Positions 30,316-41,704 of a stretch of DNA of 64,000 nucleotides are shown in pieces. Position 1 is the first letter of the stretch. Each line of letters opens with the position of its first letter. Under the pieces are notes generated by a model that was given only the letters and a program-made list of their open reading frames with translations, was not told the origin of the DNA and ran no database searches. The stretch is taken from contig JAMZAV010001276.1 in NCBI GenBank assembly GCA_024449915.1, positions 310,001 to 374,000 of the forward strand. The letters run 5' to 3'. The translations under genes were made by a program, and so were the position numbers. The stretch comes from Sweltsa coloradensis. Taxonomy: Eukaryota > Arthropoda > Insecta > Plecoptera > Chloroperlidae.

Positions 30316-30490
30316 ATCTATAATGCAACTTCAATTCAGAAGTTAAATAGTTACCATCTCGGTGGTCTAGTTGGCTAAGGCGTCTACCTGGATTGTGGGA
30401 CACTCGGGTTCGAATCCCGATCGAGATGAATTTATAGCTTCTGAATTGTATTAAATATAAAAAATTCCACCTACGAGTGTTTCCCGGCGA
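30316..30490 (+). repeat. SINE-T copy 3, tRNA-like core forward
   Basis: The core has acceptor-stem halves CATCTCG and CGAGATG, A box TGGTCTAGTTGG, and B box GGTTCGAATCC within a perfect T arm (TCGGG..CCCGA). The anticodon arm is degenerate, so I do not call a tRNA gene. The tail ATTCCACCTACGAGTGTTTCCC follows on the same strand. Confidence 0.65.
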
Positions 30491-30915
30491 GAAATAACTG
30501 TGTTGTCAAATAAAAATAAACTTAAATTCTCACAACCAGTTTTTTAGAGTGTGCTTATAATTAGGTATAGTTTGATGACCAGACCCTATTAACATGGGGG
30601 CTCATACATTACATTACCGGTACTGATCAAGTTTAATTGCATAAACAGTTGAACTCTAGGTTGGGTCATCATACGTGGCAGCAAGACTCTGTGCGACGCA
30701 TCAAATACCTATGTGGAATAAGTACTAACCTACACATTTTTTATTTGTATAAAAAAATATTAAACCCATTTGGAAATTTTGTTAAGGATTAAAAAAGATT
30801 GAACTCAACAAAGAGAGATAGGAACACATTTGAATTCTTAGTCCTATAACCTTTGCAGCTACAGCGAGAGGCAATATGTTACCTCTCGGCAACAACACAC
30901 TATCCACTTCAACTT
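30491..30915. other. No recognised feature
   Basis: AT-rich, with no tRNA-like head, terminal repeat, or convincing open frame. Confidence 0.4.
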
Positions 30916-31215
30916 GTTTTATTTATTTTATTTATTTATTTAACGTTTATCCTATTTAGTTAAAAAACTGTTTTACAAAGGAGGACAACTAAATAAATCT
31001 AATTACATAAATGCAGACACAACAATGAACTACAGTCAGTAAAAATTTGAAATAGTAATCTAATATTACAACAACAATGTAGCTACTATTTATAACACAA
31101 TAACTTTGGTAACAAATTCAAAAAGGAAATTAAATGAAATTAATTAATGAACCAAAATATGAAAAGGGGGAAAAAAAGGAAAATAAAACGAGAAAGATAG
31201 AAAGAAAGGGGAAAA
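30916..31215 (+). repeat. SINE-R-like repeat copy
   Basis: TTTAACGTTTATCCTATTTAG, ACAAAGGAGGACAACTAAAT and AATTAATTAATGAACC are shared with 11,469, 41,705 and 43,070. It ends in a GAAAGATAGAAAGAAAGG purine tract. Confidence 0.6.
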
Positions 31216-31766
31216 AATACCCTAACTATACTCTAATAAAAAATACCCTAATACCTCTGACCAAAGCATACCGGTTCTACTAGTATTAATTTATCTACGT
31301 ATCGTACGTATTTACTAAAATAATGTAGGATGGCCCTCAGTCACAGATCACTGTGACTGTAGACCACACCATTATATATTTATTGAGGGCATGGGTAGAC
31401 ATATATCCGTAAATCCTGCTTAAAAAGTTAAAATTAATATAAAATCAAAAAGTAATAAAGTCAATAACCCCACAACATCACTTCACATAAACCTTGTATC
31501 TAAAGAAGTCCTGGAGACTGACAAAATATTACACAGTTGGGAAGGCTTGTGCGGTGGTGAGTAATTTTATCACAACATATAATTCAATATAAGTAAATTT
31601 GTATTATTACAGAATAAATGTGTCACTACTGTGCGGTGTGTCGCGCATGTTAAATGTCGCAGGTCATGCAATGGTAGAGGTGACGGGTCAATAAACAAAT
31701 TTGGTAGAAGAGAAGAATCACTCGGCATAATTCCACACACCTCACGCATTGCGCGATACTCTAACC

Positions 31767-31965
31767 CAGCGTTTCCCAAACTGTGGGTCGCAAGCTTGTT
31801 ATTGGTGGGTGGGGGAAAAGTTTTGAAAATCCAAAAATGTTTTCATCAATTAAATCATGAAAAAAATATAAAAATAGTAATTCTGGCTATGTATGGCAGA
31901 GTGTTGTGATTCGAATGCGTTAAGGTAAGAAGGCCGCGAGAAATTTTTTAGAGACATATTTTTTT
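31767..31965. mobile_element. hAT-like MITE remnant
   Basis: The left end CAGCGTTTCCCAAACTGTGG followed by GTCGC is a typical hAT terminus of the CAG.G.TTCCCAAACT kind. The right end is only suggested by GGCCGCGAGAAA near 31,932. No target duplication found. Confidence 0.4.
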
Positions 31966-32560
31966 TCCTCCTAATATTGTTTGAAAGCAATACTATTTAA
32001 CAACAGTTATATGATCAAATCACCTGAAACACGTCTAAATAAATTATTTAATATTGCACGCATAGAGGAATTACATTACATTATGACAATTACATTACCC
32101 GTCTGCTATGCAGACTTATGGGTTTTTTGTTGTATGCTTGAAATAAATAAAAAATAAAATAAATAAATGAATGAAACAAAATACAAATGCAATATGGCAT
32201 TGTTTGGTTTTGGTCTGTTTTGTCATTCTTCAAACTTCATTATAATAATGCTCTTGAATTTCCCGGTATTTTTATTTGCCTAGGGAATATTTTCAAAGGT
32301 TTTCGTCAGGTCTGTGTCTGTATATTTGTTGGCATTGTTGGCTATACTGCTAAGCAATTTGTCTGTTGTCAGTTGTCAGTGGTTGGACTTGCATTGTTTT
32401 GGTAGGCCTATTATGAATAAAGTTTGCATAAATGTTTGTGTGAACAAAACGTGTAAACTTACATTATTATGTTTCATAAATGTCCAGGGAACATAGACTA
32501 AACTTCTTTATTTACCGTAACAGTTGTATCAACATGGAATCATAACCTAGTATTCAGGGA
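31966..32560. other. No recognised feature
   Basis: AT-rich sequence with AAATAAATAAA tracts near 32,140. A few 60-72 residue frames on the plus strand are not supported by splice signals or composition. Confidence 0.35.
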
Positions 32561-32786
32561 ACTTCTTCAGTTGGTATGGACCGGTTTTACAAAACTACTT
32601 GCGTTAGGTTAGCCGAACTTTCCGCTGGCTACAGTGCGCCGCGCTAGTTCTAGGATATAATCGATAAGAGCGCACCCGAAATCCTTTTCGTTACAAAACT
32701 ACTTACCGGTAGGCCTAGTTGTTTTTCAGTGTTTTTATTGAAAAAATAACAGTTTTAAAAAACCGGTCCATACCAACCGAAGAAGT
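32561..32786. mobile_element. Short foldback element
   Basis: The ends ACTTCTTCAGTTGGTATGGA and TCCATACCAACCGAAGAAGT are inverted repeats with one mismatch, continuing into CCGGTTTTACAAAAC and GTTTTAAAAAACCGG. Confidence 0.6.
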
Positions 32787-32983
32787 ACCGTATTCAGCAC
32801 TAGGGTACACTAGGCTAGGCCTAGGAGGCTTAGGCTAACTCCAAATTCACTTGTACTTGTTAGGTAAAAATGATGAACTTAGGGTAGCCTAGGCCTAGGA
32901 CTAGCGAAAATTCAGGTAATGGAACACTACCCCCTAGGCCCTACCAGGGCAGCTCATTTGCATAGTAAATTTTTGTAACGCTG

Positions 32984-33719
32984 AGGCTATTCGACCGTAG
33001 CTACGGGAAAATTACGTTTCTCAATTAGCACCGAAGGTACTCGAACTGTGGATACGGAAAAATTAGGCCTGCTAATTTAACCGTAGGAACGGGAAGTAAA
33101 TTACGTTAATTCAATAATAACCACTCTGAAAATATACGAATTATGTTATAATTAATAAAGATTGAACACAAACACTAGGTACCATTTCACTGTTGCCGGC
33201 GCGCCATGTTTATTATGACATTACTTAGTAGGCCTACCCAAGGATACTAATATATTTACGTTGGCCTACCAACCTTTTCAATAAAATACTCTACTTACCA
33301 AACCTTTAACGTTGCTATTTTAAATCTTAACTCGTTTTTAACGGAAAGGATTTCGGGTGCGCTCTTATCGATTGTATCCTAGAACTAGCGCGGCGCAGCA
33401 CTTTTTAAACGCTTTTATCATCTAGAATTGTGTTTGCGACGGGGCCGAATGTGGTGAAATCATTTGCAGAAAAAACATGGACCCAAATAGAATGGTAAAA
33501 AAAAAAACGACCAAACGAAAATTTGAACCGCCGACCTCTCGCATAGAATTCGGACGCGCTACCACTCTGCCACAATGCACTGTGATATTTGAAGCTATTG
33601 GCCTAGTTAGGTGGTATCCCGCGGACGATTCGGATACCTTTGATTATTTCCGCTGATCTTCGTTCATGCTACGGACGAATTGAGAATCGTAATTTTCCCG
33701 TAGCTACGGTTAAATAGCC
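32984..33719. mobile_element. TIR element, GGCTATT..ACCGTAGCTACGG ends
   Basis: The left end GGCTATTCGACCGTAGCTAC and the right end (complement of GTAGCTACGGTTAAATAGCC) are long inverted repeats extending through GGGAAAATTACG. Degenerate direct copies of the CCGTAG.TACGG motif follow at 33,030-33,110. A 60-bp stretch at 33,341-33,400 is the inverse of 32,635-32,693 outside the element. Confidence 0.6.
33516..33575 (-). repeat. tRNA-like fragment
   Basis: The minus strand reads TGTGGCAGAGTGGTAGCGCG and, 25 bases on, CGGCGGTTCAAATTTTCG, in A-box to B-box order and spacing. The T arm is imperfect, so this is a tRNA pseudogene or SINE head. Confidence 0.4.
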
Positions 33720-34171
33720 ATTTCCTTTTTGTAATCCTCTCAATAAATTGGCTGAGTGCTGTTATAAGTGTGTAGGACCTAGGCCTAGACTCAAGTTCGA
33801 CTCAAGTTCGAAAATTTTTCGTTCAAAAGCTTGAGTTTGGCTCGAAAGTCAAAAACCCAGGTTCGCCCACCCCATCTTGAACCTGTCACCCTCAATCGGG
33901 ATCGACGTAGTGATTTCAGCATTGCACACGGAAGACCGGCATATCACCCACTGGCCCTGGCCATGTCACGAAGAACGTAATGACACATGGAAATAATAGC
34001 GATTTCAGAATTATCGATATATCCTAACCTAGGCCTACTTCAAAATGACTAAATCGTATCACGATATTGCCTTGTCTCCTCGCGATACAACTAGTGCGTT
34101 GTTTTTTCACCTTCCTGCCGCCAGCTCGAGGAATTTTTTTTAAAAGCGCATCCGAAACTAGTTACGTCAAT

Positions 34172-34957
34172 ATTATGTATGAGGTTTTACAGCTTCCTTG
34201 TGGGGGTTAGAGGTAACACACGAATCGCGTTGGTTTCTTGTCGTCAAGACCGGCCGTCTACATAGCTACTTACGTTTTCTAAAGTTGGCATTACGTCAAT
34301 ATTGTGTATAGGTGGAACCAGATAAGCTGTCGCTCGCCGAGGGATCGCAGCACTGTCGTCCACGCACTATGGCCACAGGATCGCAAAAGTAATAATAGAA
34401 CGTCTCTAAACTGCTTTCGGAGAAAAACACGACTATTTTAAAGCCAAGGCCTGCCCAATATCCTAAAAATAAAGTATTTATGAAGTGTACGAATAAAATC
34501 AAGACATTTTGATGCTCCTAAACATTGACATCACATCTGGCGAGTTTGGCATTATAAACAGCTGGAACTTTGGACACACCATTACCAACAAGGCAAGAAA
34601 CACTTTCGAAATCGTGATTACTTAAAATCATTATTTCGCTAAAATACTGACTCTGTGGGACGAACTACTTTATTCACAGCTTATAAAATGTTGATTTATG
34701 TGATAACATATCACGATAACATGACCAAATACGGTAGGCCCTACCTTATGCCAGTTGTGTGTAAATTGTCAACGTTGGCGTCCGTGCTCTCGCTTGACCT
34801 TGACGCCCGCCAGCTTATCTGGTCCCACCTATATGAGGTTTTACAGCTTCCTTGTAGGGGGATAGAGGTAGCCCCAACACACGAATCGCGTTGGTTTCTT
34901 GTCGTCAAGACCGGCCGTCTACATAGCTACTTACGTTTTCTAATGTTGGCATTAAAC
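34172..34957. repeat. Direct repeat pair of about 120 bp
   Basis: 34,172-34,292 and 34,832-34,957 share TATGAGGTTTTACAGCTTCC and run through CGAATCGCGTTGG to TAGCTACTTACGTTTTCTAA. Between them GGTGGAACCAGATAAGCTG (34,312) recurs inverted near 34,811. A plus-strand frame of 104 residues covers the second repeat, without a known domain. Confidence 0.55.
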
Positions 34958-35086
34958 ACAAAAAGTTAGCCGGAAATCGGTGCTCTAGGCCCAGATTAGC
35001 TATGTAAGTTTTTCCGTCATTTATCATAAGAAAAAAGTATTGCTTTACGATCCCATGATTTCAATTGACTTTGTACATAGGCCTAC

Positions 35087-35235
35087 CTTCAAACGGCTGC
35101 TCCTCTCCGCTGCTCTTGGTTTGGTGTCATTGAGCATTGCGTAACTTGCGTTGTGTTGATGAGCAAGTGATGGCTGGATCGACAGAGAAGTCGCAGTTTT
35201 ATTTGAGACTGACCTCGACTTGGCAGGCATATTTT
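35087..35235 (-). other. Exon-like block, paralogue of 38,106-38,252
   Basis: Acceptor TTTGTTTTCAG|AAAATATG and donor TTGAAG|GTAGGCC bracket 149 nt. One frame is open through it (KSRSVSNKTATSLSIQPS) and continues upstream to an ATG in a 115-residue frame. The block at 38,106-38,252 is related along its length (CAAGTCGAGGTCAGTCTCAA versus TAAGTCTGAGGGCTGTCTCA), including both splice sites, but has stops in all frames. Confidence 0.35.
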
Positions 35236-35639
35236 CTGAAAACAAAGAAACATTTATAGCCACGGTTGTCAATGCTACACCTACGGTACTTGACATTGAT
35301 GCCATTTTCAAACAAAATTGAAACACTGATATTGTTGATTTAAATTTTGAATTTAAAAAAATTATAAATAGGTTGACGGGGGGGAAAATCACTCACTGCC
35401 CCATATCTGAACCAAGCAGCATCATCAATGTGTAGGCCTAGGCCAAAGTTAACGGAATACGCTCAAATAGGTACTAGGCACCCTACATGAATCATTACTA
35501 CCAGTACCTAGGAAAAACACGCGGCTGGGTCAAAGACATGTTCTTTTCTTGGACCGTTAATCCATAATACCCTACCTGAAAAATGTTTTGCTACTTCTTA
35601 GCCTTTACTTTTTTTAAATAACGTAGACCTTGGGTCCTT

Positions 35640-36090
35640 AACCTATTCCATCGGATGTCGAGTTTCAAGACATCACCAGGCCCAGTCCATCACGCCACCA
35701 TTTGCCCGAACCAGTGCCTACATAAGTGGGTTTTACTGTCGAGCTGTCAAAATTTGGAACTATTCACAACCCGATGAAATACAAGATCTTGCTATGTCTG
35801 CTTTCAAGAGAGCTATTAACTCGACTTCATTATGATTACCTAAATTAATTTGATCTGATTTTGATGTCGTGAATTGATTGTTAAGGTTTTGTTAATTTGT
35901 CTTCTACGTTTGTCTCTTTTATGTTTCTAGGTTCTATGTTTTATAAGTGCTTGTTTACTCTCCCAATTTGTTGTATAGAGGCTGGCAGACACTTTGTGCT
36001 TGGGGGCATACTGCCCTTTTCTGCCAACCTTCCTACTAAGCCTTATAGTTGAAAATAGGCCTAGATAATAAAAATAAAAATAAAATACCT
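35640..36090 (+). mobile_element. LINE 3' end (non-LTR retrotransposon remnant)
   Basis: A plus-strand frame ending at TGA (35,833-35,835) reads PFARTSAYISGFYCRAVKIW then N, the typical C-terminal pattern of CR1/L2/RTE-type polymerases, where an R-T-S..F..R.V..WN motif precedes a short helix and stop. A 3' UTR follows and ends in AATAAAAATAAAAATAAAA, a simple-repeat tail typical of such elements. Only the last 60 or so codons are present, so it is 5'-truncated. Confidence 0.65.
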
Positions 36091-36124
36091 GTTGGATTTA
36101 TAAATAAATAAATATGTAGCCCTA

Positions 36125-37286
36125 CGGTATTTAGAGTCTACCCACTCAGTCACATAACTGATTTTCAGTGGGGGACAGTAAACCAAAGTGTTAAAGCCAG
36201 CTCTGCAGGCCCCGCCCAGGGCTCAAAAAATTCATCAAATGTCACATGCCCAGCTGGGCATGTTGGATATAATTTTACATGCCCAGACAGAAAACTTACA
36301 TGCCATTTTTTAAAAATAATTGTTGTAAAATAGGCTATCAGGACATAGGCCCAAGTGAAATCCTGCTAAAACGTTCCCTTCATAGGCGTATCCCTGCCCA
36401 ACACATCTGAATTTTTTTTACACTGTTTTTTATTTGTATAGGCTACTATGTTAACCAGTAGGGCCTATAAAACTTCCTGTCTAAAACGATCCTATCTAAT
36501 ACGTCATCCCCGCCGATTACGTAGCCTACAAAAATCAATTTAAAGTGTACCTCTACCCTTGAGATACATTTTCTTCCATCCGCGCTCTTGCTGTGGATAT
36601 GTTTTTACCAGCCGCGCTCGCTCGTTTGTATCAGCCTTACGTCCGTCCGCCCGCCTACGAGTGCGAGAGAGAGAAAGAGAGCAATATCATGCGCGAACAA
36701 GGTGCACGCTCGATCCAACTCAGCTGAATGGCGAATAGCCTACATGATTGTGGGATAAGAATTTGCGATGCATACATATTATATTTCAGCAGATTACGAA
36801 ATCTGTAATCACGAGTGACGCATAGGACCTGTTACTGGACAAATCTTTTTCCCAGGCTTATCTTGCGACGAGAGCTAAGAGCGAGCAAAAGTGAGAGATT
36901 TTCGTGCCCAACCACTTTTTTACATGCCCTGGACTGTAGTATTTTATTAGCCCTGCCGCGACGCAATCAATGAGTGAACGATAACCAACCAAAGATCGAT
37001 CTTTTTAATAGGAAATATAGCAATCAGTGGTATGGACAGTGCAAACACCCACGGATCAACGCCAGAATCAACAAGGCCGATTCAGAAGAACTTTAAATTT
37101 ATTATGTGCCTCGTTGCTAGGACGGCTCCAAAGTCACCGTTTACAAATTCCTGAGCCAAGAACTGATGGACTTAAGTCCAAATCAGAAGTTAAAAAACTT
37201 CTGACTTTTGCGGGAATCAAACCCTGGACCTTCTGTAGCCTATTGGAAGCAGGTAGGCTAACCACAAGACCAACGAGCCACACATT
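36125..37286 (-). repeat. SINE-G, minus strand, split by an insertion
   Basis: The tail part is 36,125-36,216 and the head part 36,956-37,286. They join inside GGCCCCG|CGACGCAATC when compared with the complete copies at 2,791 and 53,277. The head has the tRNA-Gly-like A and B boxes on the minus strand. Confidence 0.75.
36217..36955. mobile_element. hAT-like element nested in SINE-G
   Basis: Ends CAGGGCTCAAAAAATTCATC and TATTTTATTAGCCCTG are short inverted repeats (CAGGGCT/AGCCCTG). ACATGCCC motifs recur near both ends. A clean 8-bp duplication is not visible, because the target was GC-rich and has changed. It contains a purine-rich GAGAGAGAGAAAGAG tract at 36,664. Confidence 0.6.
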
Positions 37287-37289
37287 TAA

Positions 37290-37970
37290 CAATAATCATA
37301 ATGCCCAAGCAGTTCTAGCCTGTTACCTACTTGTTACTTAAATCTTCTTAAGTCTAGTTCTTTAATTTAGTTTAGTTTTAAGTTTCTAGCTTTAGGTGGG
37401 CTACCTGGATCCAGGTCACAAAAACCAAATCATTTTTTTTCATATTTATAAATAATGCTTCCTTGCACATTTTGTATTGTATTATAGGCCTACTTGGCTA
37501 CTATTAATTTAAACTATAACTTTGCCAACATTTTGTGATTATCAATGCATTTAATATGTCTTGTAACTGCCCACCCACAAGCACTGTGCTTATGTGGGCT
37601 TCTATTGATGGTGCTCTTTTTTGTGTAAAAAAACTATTAATCATCAAACTTTAAATTTATTTTCTACTTTGTCATCTTTAGGCCTAGAAATAATTATATT
37701 TCTCTCAATTATTACTGTCTGTTTATTTAACAATCATTGTTGTGGAAGTCAATTCATGTATTTTTCTTGGGAATAAACATTTTTTCTGAATCTGTCAAAA
37801 GTGTCAACTTAACTTTACAAATCGGCTGGTAACATCCTACTCATCCACAATAACTAAATGGACTTCACAGAAGCAACTGTTAATATTATTAACATTTTTA
37901 TGATTTTTTATTTTTTTTAAATCCAATACCAGAAACTTTTAGCCTACATGTACATTGTCCTCTGCAGAGC
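37290..37970. other. No recognised feature
   Basis: AT-rich spacer. No splice-supported exon and no repeat family that I can place. Confidence 0.35.
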
Positions 37971-38105
37971 GGCTAAGAGTGAACTAAAAGAGCAAGATCG
38001 TTTCCTATCGGAGGCACACTTTGGCAAACTTGCTTCACCCGCTTTGCCAACAGCACTATCCAGCTACAGTACGTTAGGCAAAACTTGATACTACATAGTA
38101 CATAC

Positions 38106-38252
38106 CTCGAAAGGCACCTGCTCCCCTCGATGGAACCAGTGTGGGCGTTGTGTTGTCTTGTGATGATAGCAAGAGATCGGCTGTACCGTAGGGAGGGCTG
38201 AGAAGTCACTGAGTTTCATTTGAGACAGCCCTCAGACTTAGCATGCACATTT
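38106..38252 (-). pseudogene. Exon-like block, decayed paralogue of 35,087
   Basis: Acceptor TTTTCTTTTAG|AAATGTGC and donor TTTCGAG|GTATGTAC bracket 147 nt. It aligns with 35,087-35,235 but has a stop in every frame (TAA, TGA and TGA within the first 48 bases). Splice signals remain good. It is either a decayed exon or an untranslated one. Confidence 0.35.
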
Positions 38253-38367
38253 CTAAAAGAAAATAAACCTTTATTTAGAGCATATATTTATTTATAACAT
38301 TTTAATTAATTTGACTTTGTAATAGACCATCTTATGTTTTGCAAAACTTGATAATATATAGGCCTAC

Positions 38368-38509
38368 CTAAAGGTGTGTGCTTCCCAATACCAGTGGGTC
38401 GTGGGTGACTAGCGGATGTGGATGGCTCATCGCAGGGCGGTAAATAACAAGAGTTTTCCATGGGGCACCCTCGTAGTGGTTTGTCAATGAGGCAGACCTC
38501 GCACATACC
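38368..38509 (-). CDS. Candidate Cys-rich coding exon, unknown protein
   Basis: The minus-strand acceptor TTTGGTTTCAG|GGTATG and donor CACCTTTAG|GTAGGCC bracket 142 nt. The phase-0 start and phase-1 end frame is open. It reads GMCEVCLIDKPLRG, then CPMENSCYLPPC, then a Ser/Pro-rich stretch ending GKHTPL. Five cysteines in the first half (C-x2-C-x9-C-x5-C-x5-C) suggest a small metal-binding or disulfide-bonded fold, but I cannot match it to a family. The next exon-like block downstream (38,106-38,252) is closed in all frames, so a continuous message is not shown. Confidence 0.35.
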
Positions 38510-38525
38510 CTGAAACCAAAGAAAG

Positions 38526-38577
38526 TCTATTTATTTATTTATTTATGTATTTATTTATTTATTTATTTATTTACTTA
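38526..38577. repeat. (ATTT)n microsatellite
   Basis: About a dozen ATTT units with one ATGT interruption. Confidence 0.85.
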
Positions 38578-38579
38578 AG

Positions 38580-39265
38580 GTGGTAAGGTTGCTTATAAGT
38601 GTTATACATTTCAAAAATACCGGTACCTACATACGGTATTCATATTATTATTAAAACTTTTCTAAACAACTTTTAAAATGTATCCTCCACAATGCTAGGT
38701 AAAGCAAGTGTTGTCAAAGCTACTTGCCATATTTTGAAAACACACCAAAAATTGAAACATTGGTATGCTATTAGGGTAGAGGGCCTAGGCCTACCATCAC
38801 AATTTCTACCAACCCCAATTTCAGTGTTTGGGTACCTAGCCTAATCATAATATTATACATTTACATAACGTGGTACTTTTCTCACAACTTTAAAAATCTT
38901 GCAGTAAAGTCATTAGGCCTACGTAGTGAGTGGCTTTTATTTTTGGAAATATCGTTGAGCCATGCGACCAACCAAAGTCCAAAAATAAAAACTCGTAACA
39001 TAACGGTCTTTATATGCATCACAATCGCAGACAATGAACTGTACAGAAAGATGTGTGCGCAAAAAATTAAAAAATAAAATATAATTAGACCTATGAGGAA
39101 AGCAAGCGGAGAGATCACCATCATCATCATAACAATATGCTTTGGGAATTCGGAGCAAACAACTGAGAAATTATGACATTCTTACATTTAAAATAAATTT
39201 TTAAATAATAAATTAAAATAGAAAAAAAATAAAAAATAAAAAATAATAAAAAAATAATAAATTTT
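38580..39265. other. No recognised gene
   Basis: AT-rich, with scattered TAGGCCTA-type motifs and an AATAAA-rich tract at 39,190-39,270. Minus-strand frames of 73-82 residues near 38,900-39,150 lack support. Confidence 0.35.
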
Positions 39266-39269
39266 TAAG

Positions 39270-39645
39270 TAGGCCTATTTAGAATCAACGCACTCAAGTC
39301 ACATCTAGGCCTAACCGATTTTCAGTGAGGGACATTAAATTTAAAGCGGATTAAACCAACCCTGATGGCTCAGGCATCATTGACACCGACTAAACAAGCT
39401 GGACACGATTCCACCCACGGATGGGGCCGGAATCAACATCGGCCAATTTGGAACAACGACAAAGTTTATTAAGTGCCTCGTTGCTAGGATGGCTCTTAAG
39501 TCACCGTATTCACATTCCTAAGCTACAAACTGATGGACTTCAGTTCACATCAGGAGATAAAAATCTTCTGGCTAGAGCAGGATTTGAACCCTGGACCTTC
39601 TGCATTGGAAGCAGAGCCTCTAACCACAAGACCAACAGACCATAC
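39270..39645 (-). repeat. SINE-G, minus strand
   Basis: Diverged copy: tail AACCGATTTTCAGTGAGGGAC, body GGAACAACGACAAAGTTTATTA, and head ending near 39,645 with the complement of TGGTCTTGTGGTTAGAG and GGTTCAAATCC. Confidence 0.7.
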
Positions 39646-39654
39646 ATAGTAGGT

Positions 39655-39872
39655 ATAGGTATAGTCCCTACCTATTAGGCTACTTTGAATGTGTAGGCCT
39701 TGTTGATAGGACGGGTCCAAAGTCAATGTTTACTCATTCCTAAGCCCAGAAATGATGAACTCAAGTCCACATCAGAAGTTAAAAATCTTCTGACTAGGGT
39801 GGGATTTGAACCCTGGACCTTTCGAACTGGAAGCTGAACCTCTAACCACAAGACCAACTAACCATACATGTC
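39655..39872 (-). repeat. SINE-G head half, minus strand
   Basis: A second SINE-G follows directly. It has the GGGTCCAAAGTCAATGTTTAC body and a tRNA-like head (complement of TTAGTTGGTCTTGTGGTTAG near 39,860), without the tail. It may be a partial tandem duplication. Confidence 0.6.
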
Positions 39873-39879
39873 TGTCTAA

Positions 39880-41700
39880 GCCTATTTACTTTAATTAAAC
39901 CTTCAATGTGCAGGGCCTTAATATCCTTCCCCCCCGCATTCTACTAAGACAAGGCCTATGCACTCTAGGCCCCTAGGGTCTTTTTTCCAAAGGCCCTTGA
40001 ATAAATTGTTACTGAACCATTAACATGCTAGGCCCAAACCCTGTGGGGGGGGAGGAGGATTAAATCTTTAAAGGTCTTACTACCCACCACCTCCCCCCAT
40101 TCTACTAGGCCTATGCACTTTGGGACCTTTGATAAAAGGCCCTGCTGGCCCAAAGCCCTAGGATTGGGGTGGGGGGGGGGGGGGCAGGAGGATTATCTTG
40201 ATTGTAAAGGGTCTTACTACCTCCCCCGGTCCCTTCCTCTATGCACATTAGGGCCTAGACCTACATGAGATTTGTATCCAAAAGGCCCTAGAGGCTTTGA
40301 ATAAATTGTTACTAAAACGGTCTAACCCCCCCCAGATCAAATGGTGAATAAATTATATCATCATCAAGCTGTATTAATCAACATCAGTTTGCCTAGGCCC
40401 AGGACTACCGTACCTAATTCCAAAAAAGACCTAAGCATGGGCATTATTTAAGTTTTTTTTTATTAAAAAAATTAAATTAGGTAGGCGTAGGCCTAACCTA
40501 AAAAATGAGGAAGGCCAAAAAATTATTTTCAAATACTTGAAGATGTGTTCAGTTCAAGTTCAATACGCTGGCTACGGCGACTGGATGACCGTTGAGCCCC
40601 AGCAACAGGTAGGCCTAGCCTAGGCCTAAGTCCCCGTCTCATACCTGTGGAATTTTCCGTTCGAATTTTCGAGCAAGTAAAATAAAAACATTTTGATCGA
40701 CTAGGCCTACGCGTCTTATAACAAATAATGTAGTTTCAGTAAAAAAAAACACAAAGTAATAACCAGAAGTGTTTTTAGTAGCTTTCTAGGAAATAACTGT
40801 CCAGGAATTCAATTCCGCGGCATTTTCCTATGTTCTTTTTCCAGGGGGTGGAGGGCGCAAACATGGGTTGCACTTTTTCTTCGATATTTACCTTTCCACC
40901 ACTCGGATTTACTTACAGATTCCAATCTAAGTAATTTAAATAATGTTTAAACATCACAAATATCATGTTACAGTAACTGAACGTTATCAAATTAGCAATT
41001 AATTATCTTACCTTTTAATTGGCGAGGCGAGGCGGTTGATCAAGTTGGAACGAGTTGGAAGATAAGATGGCGTAGGTGGAACTAATTACCACTTCCGATG
41101 AGTCAAAAATAAATAAAAAATATTATGTACTAATCTATGTTACTAATCACTGGTTCTAAATTGACTTATTATTAAAGTGTTAAAATTAATTCACATTATA
41201 GATTCAAAAACGATATTATTTTTAATTTATATTTTTTTAGTGAAATTTGAAGATAAATCGTTCTATTTTTAAAAAAATTGTCATTCGTTCTAAACTTCTA
41301 AGCACCGTGGTTAATTTTCAAAAACAAAATTATTTTTTATTAATATTTTTAGATGCCATTTAATAATAAATCGTTTTATATTTTCTAATTTTGTAATTCG
41401 TTCTAATCTAGTGACTTCTGGGCACCGTGTTTTTAATTAGTGTTTTGACTAGTGTAGTAGGGAGAAGTTGAGCGGTGGGGTAATCGCGCGTATTCGAAGT
41501 ACATTTTTTCCGCAATACACATTTTTTCAAATGTGCACGCTGTTTATGGAGAATCTCGTGTCATTAGCTAATGTGGTAAAATGTGATGTGAGTTCTTTGA
41601 ACGTTGAACATAATGTACTTTGGTTATCACAACATAAGAAAAAAACAAATTACATTTTAACAACAAAAATAATGTCATCTATTTTTTACTTTCAATTGCT
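39880..41700. other. No gene; low-complexity and GGCCTA-rich
   Basis: It contains C and G runs (poly-G of 14 or more near 40,170-40,183) with a roughly 110-bp repeated segment (AGGATTA..CTT.A.TACC.CCC near 40,060 and 40,190), many AGGCCTAGG motifs at 40,490-40,640, and AT-rich sequence. No exon seen. Confidence 0.35.
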
Positions 41701-41704
41701 TTTT

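Noticed and set aside
30337..30412. Functional tRNA gene
   Set aside because: Acceptor stem and T arm are good, but the anticodon arm does not form and the unit is part of a repeated SINE with a common tail.
34655..34969. 104-residue plus-strand gene
   Set aside because: It overlaps a 120-bp direct repeat, has no domain I know and no splice support.
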